A DNA stretch of 64,000 nucleotides from Volvox africanus (lineage: Eukaryota > Chlorophyta > Chlorophyceae > Chlamydomonadales > Volvocaceae), in NCBI GenBank assembly GCA_030268105.1, contig BSDZ01000004.1:6180001-6244000 (forward strand), given 5' to 3'. Position 1 is the stretch's first letter. Each line of letters starts with the position of its first letter. The notes under the pieces are model-generated. The model was not told the DNA's origin. It saw only the letters and a list, made by a program, of their open reading frames with translations, and made no database searches. The translations under genes were made by a program, and so were the position numbers. Positions 63,906 to 64,000 of this stretch are shown piece by piece.

Positions 63906-64000
63906 GTACGCGTGTAACCGTAACGACCAAAAACCTAAGCGGGGTGGTCGTGATAACGCCTTCTCGTGCCGGTAGTGGTGGTGATGTTGGAGATGATGAT
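63906..64000 (+). other. Start of kinesin intron 1
   Basis: GTACGC donor, then sequence with stops in the exon frame, running to the window edge. Confidence 0.75.

Overview
This is eukaryotic nuclear DNA, most likely from a chlorophycean (Chlamydomonas/Volvox-type) green alga. Three things point there: interstitial TTTTAGGG telomere-type repeats at 44,861-44,894, many-intron genes with GT-AG splicing, and TGTAA-type polyadenylation signals downstream of two genes. The species cannot be named from the sequence alone.

Positions 1-41,380 are a nested graveyard of mobile elements. The oldest layer is a degenerate Ty3/Gypsy element ('Gypsy-2 copy D', minus strand, 1-863 plus 27,094-30,436). A roughly 3.8-kb mosaic was inserted into its protease-coding region (864-27,093 in today's coordinates). 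The mosaic is a patchwork of short fragments of unrelated bacterial, mostly gammaproteobacterial-looking genes: glycosyltransferase, bamD, acetoacetyl-CoA synthetase, glyS, kdsC, mfd, prs, an ABC transporter, dinG-like helicase, DUF2782, a filamentous-haemagglutinin-type repeat, relA/spoT, usp, ribH, and two pieces of a group II intron reverse transcriptase. Three nearly intact copies of a younger chromovirus-like Ty3/Gypsy element ('Gypsy-1', 7,471 bp, 824-bp LTRs) then landed on it. Copy A (2,139-17,085, minus) and copy C (18,886-26,346, plus) lie inside the mosaic. Copy B (9,447-16,917, plus) lies inside the 5' LTR of A. Perfect 5-bp target duplications support all three (TAAAC, CGATG, AACAG).

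From 27,386 to 41,380 there are two tRNA-derived SINEs, a 5'-truncated LINE, further broken Gypsy-2 and Gypsy-1 pieces, and a 100-bp solo-LTR-like element.

Positions 41,381-48,900 are sparse. They hold a Gln-rich coiled-coil exon (43,288-44,008), the telomere-like repeat followed by about 1.8 kb of G-rich 9-bp satellite (44,915-46,693), and the start of an unrecognised gene (47,346-47,046).

Positions 48,900-64,000 are a normal genic region. A complete 8-exon PEX14 gene (peroxisomal import docking; 55,062-48,915, minus) reconstructs to 790 aa with every splice phase consistent. A 10-exon SLC1/DAACS glutamate/aspartate transporter (62,653-57,337, minus; first exon unresolved) follows. The first coding exon of a kinesin motor (63,246-63,905, plus) runs off the end. 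The transporter and kinesin are divergent and share the 62,654-63,245 upstream region.
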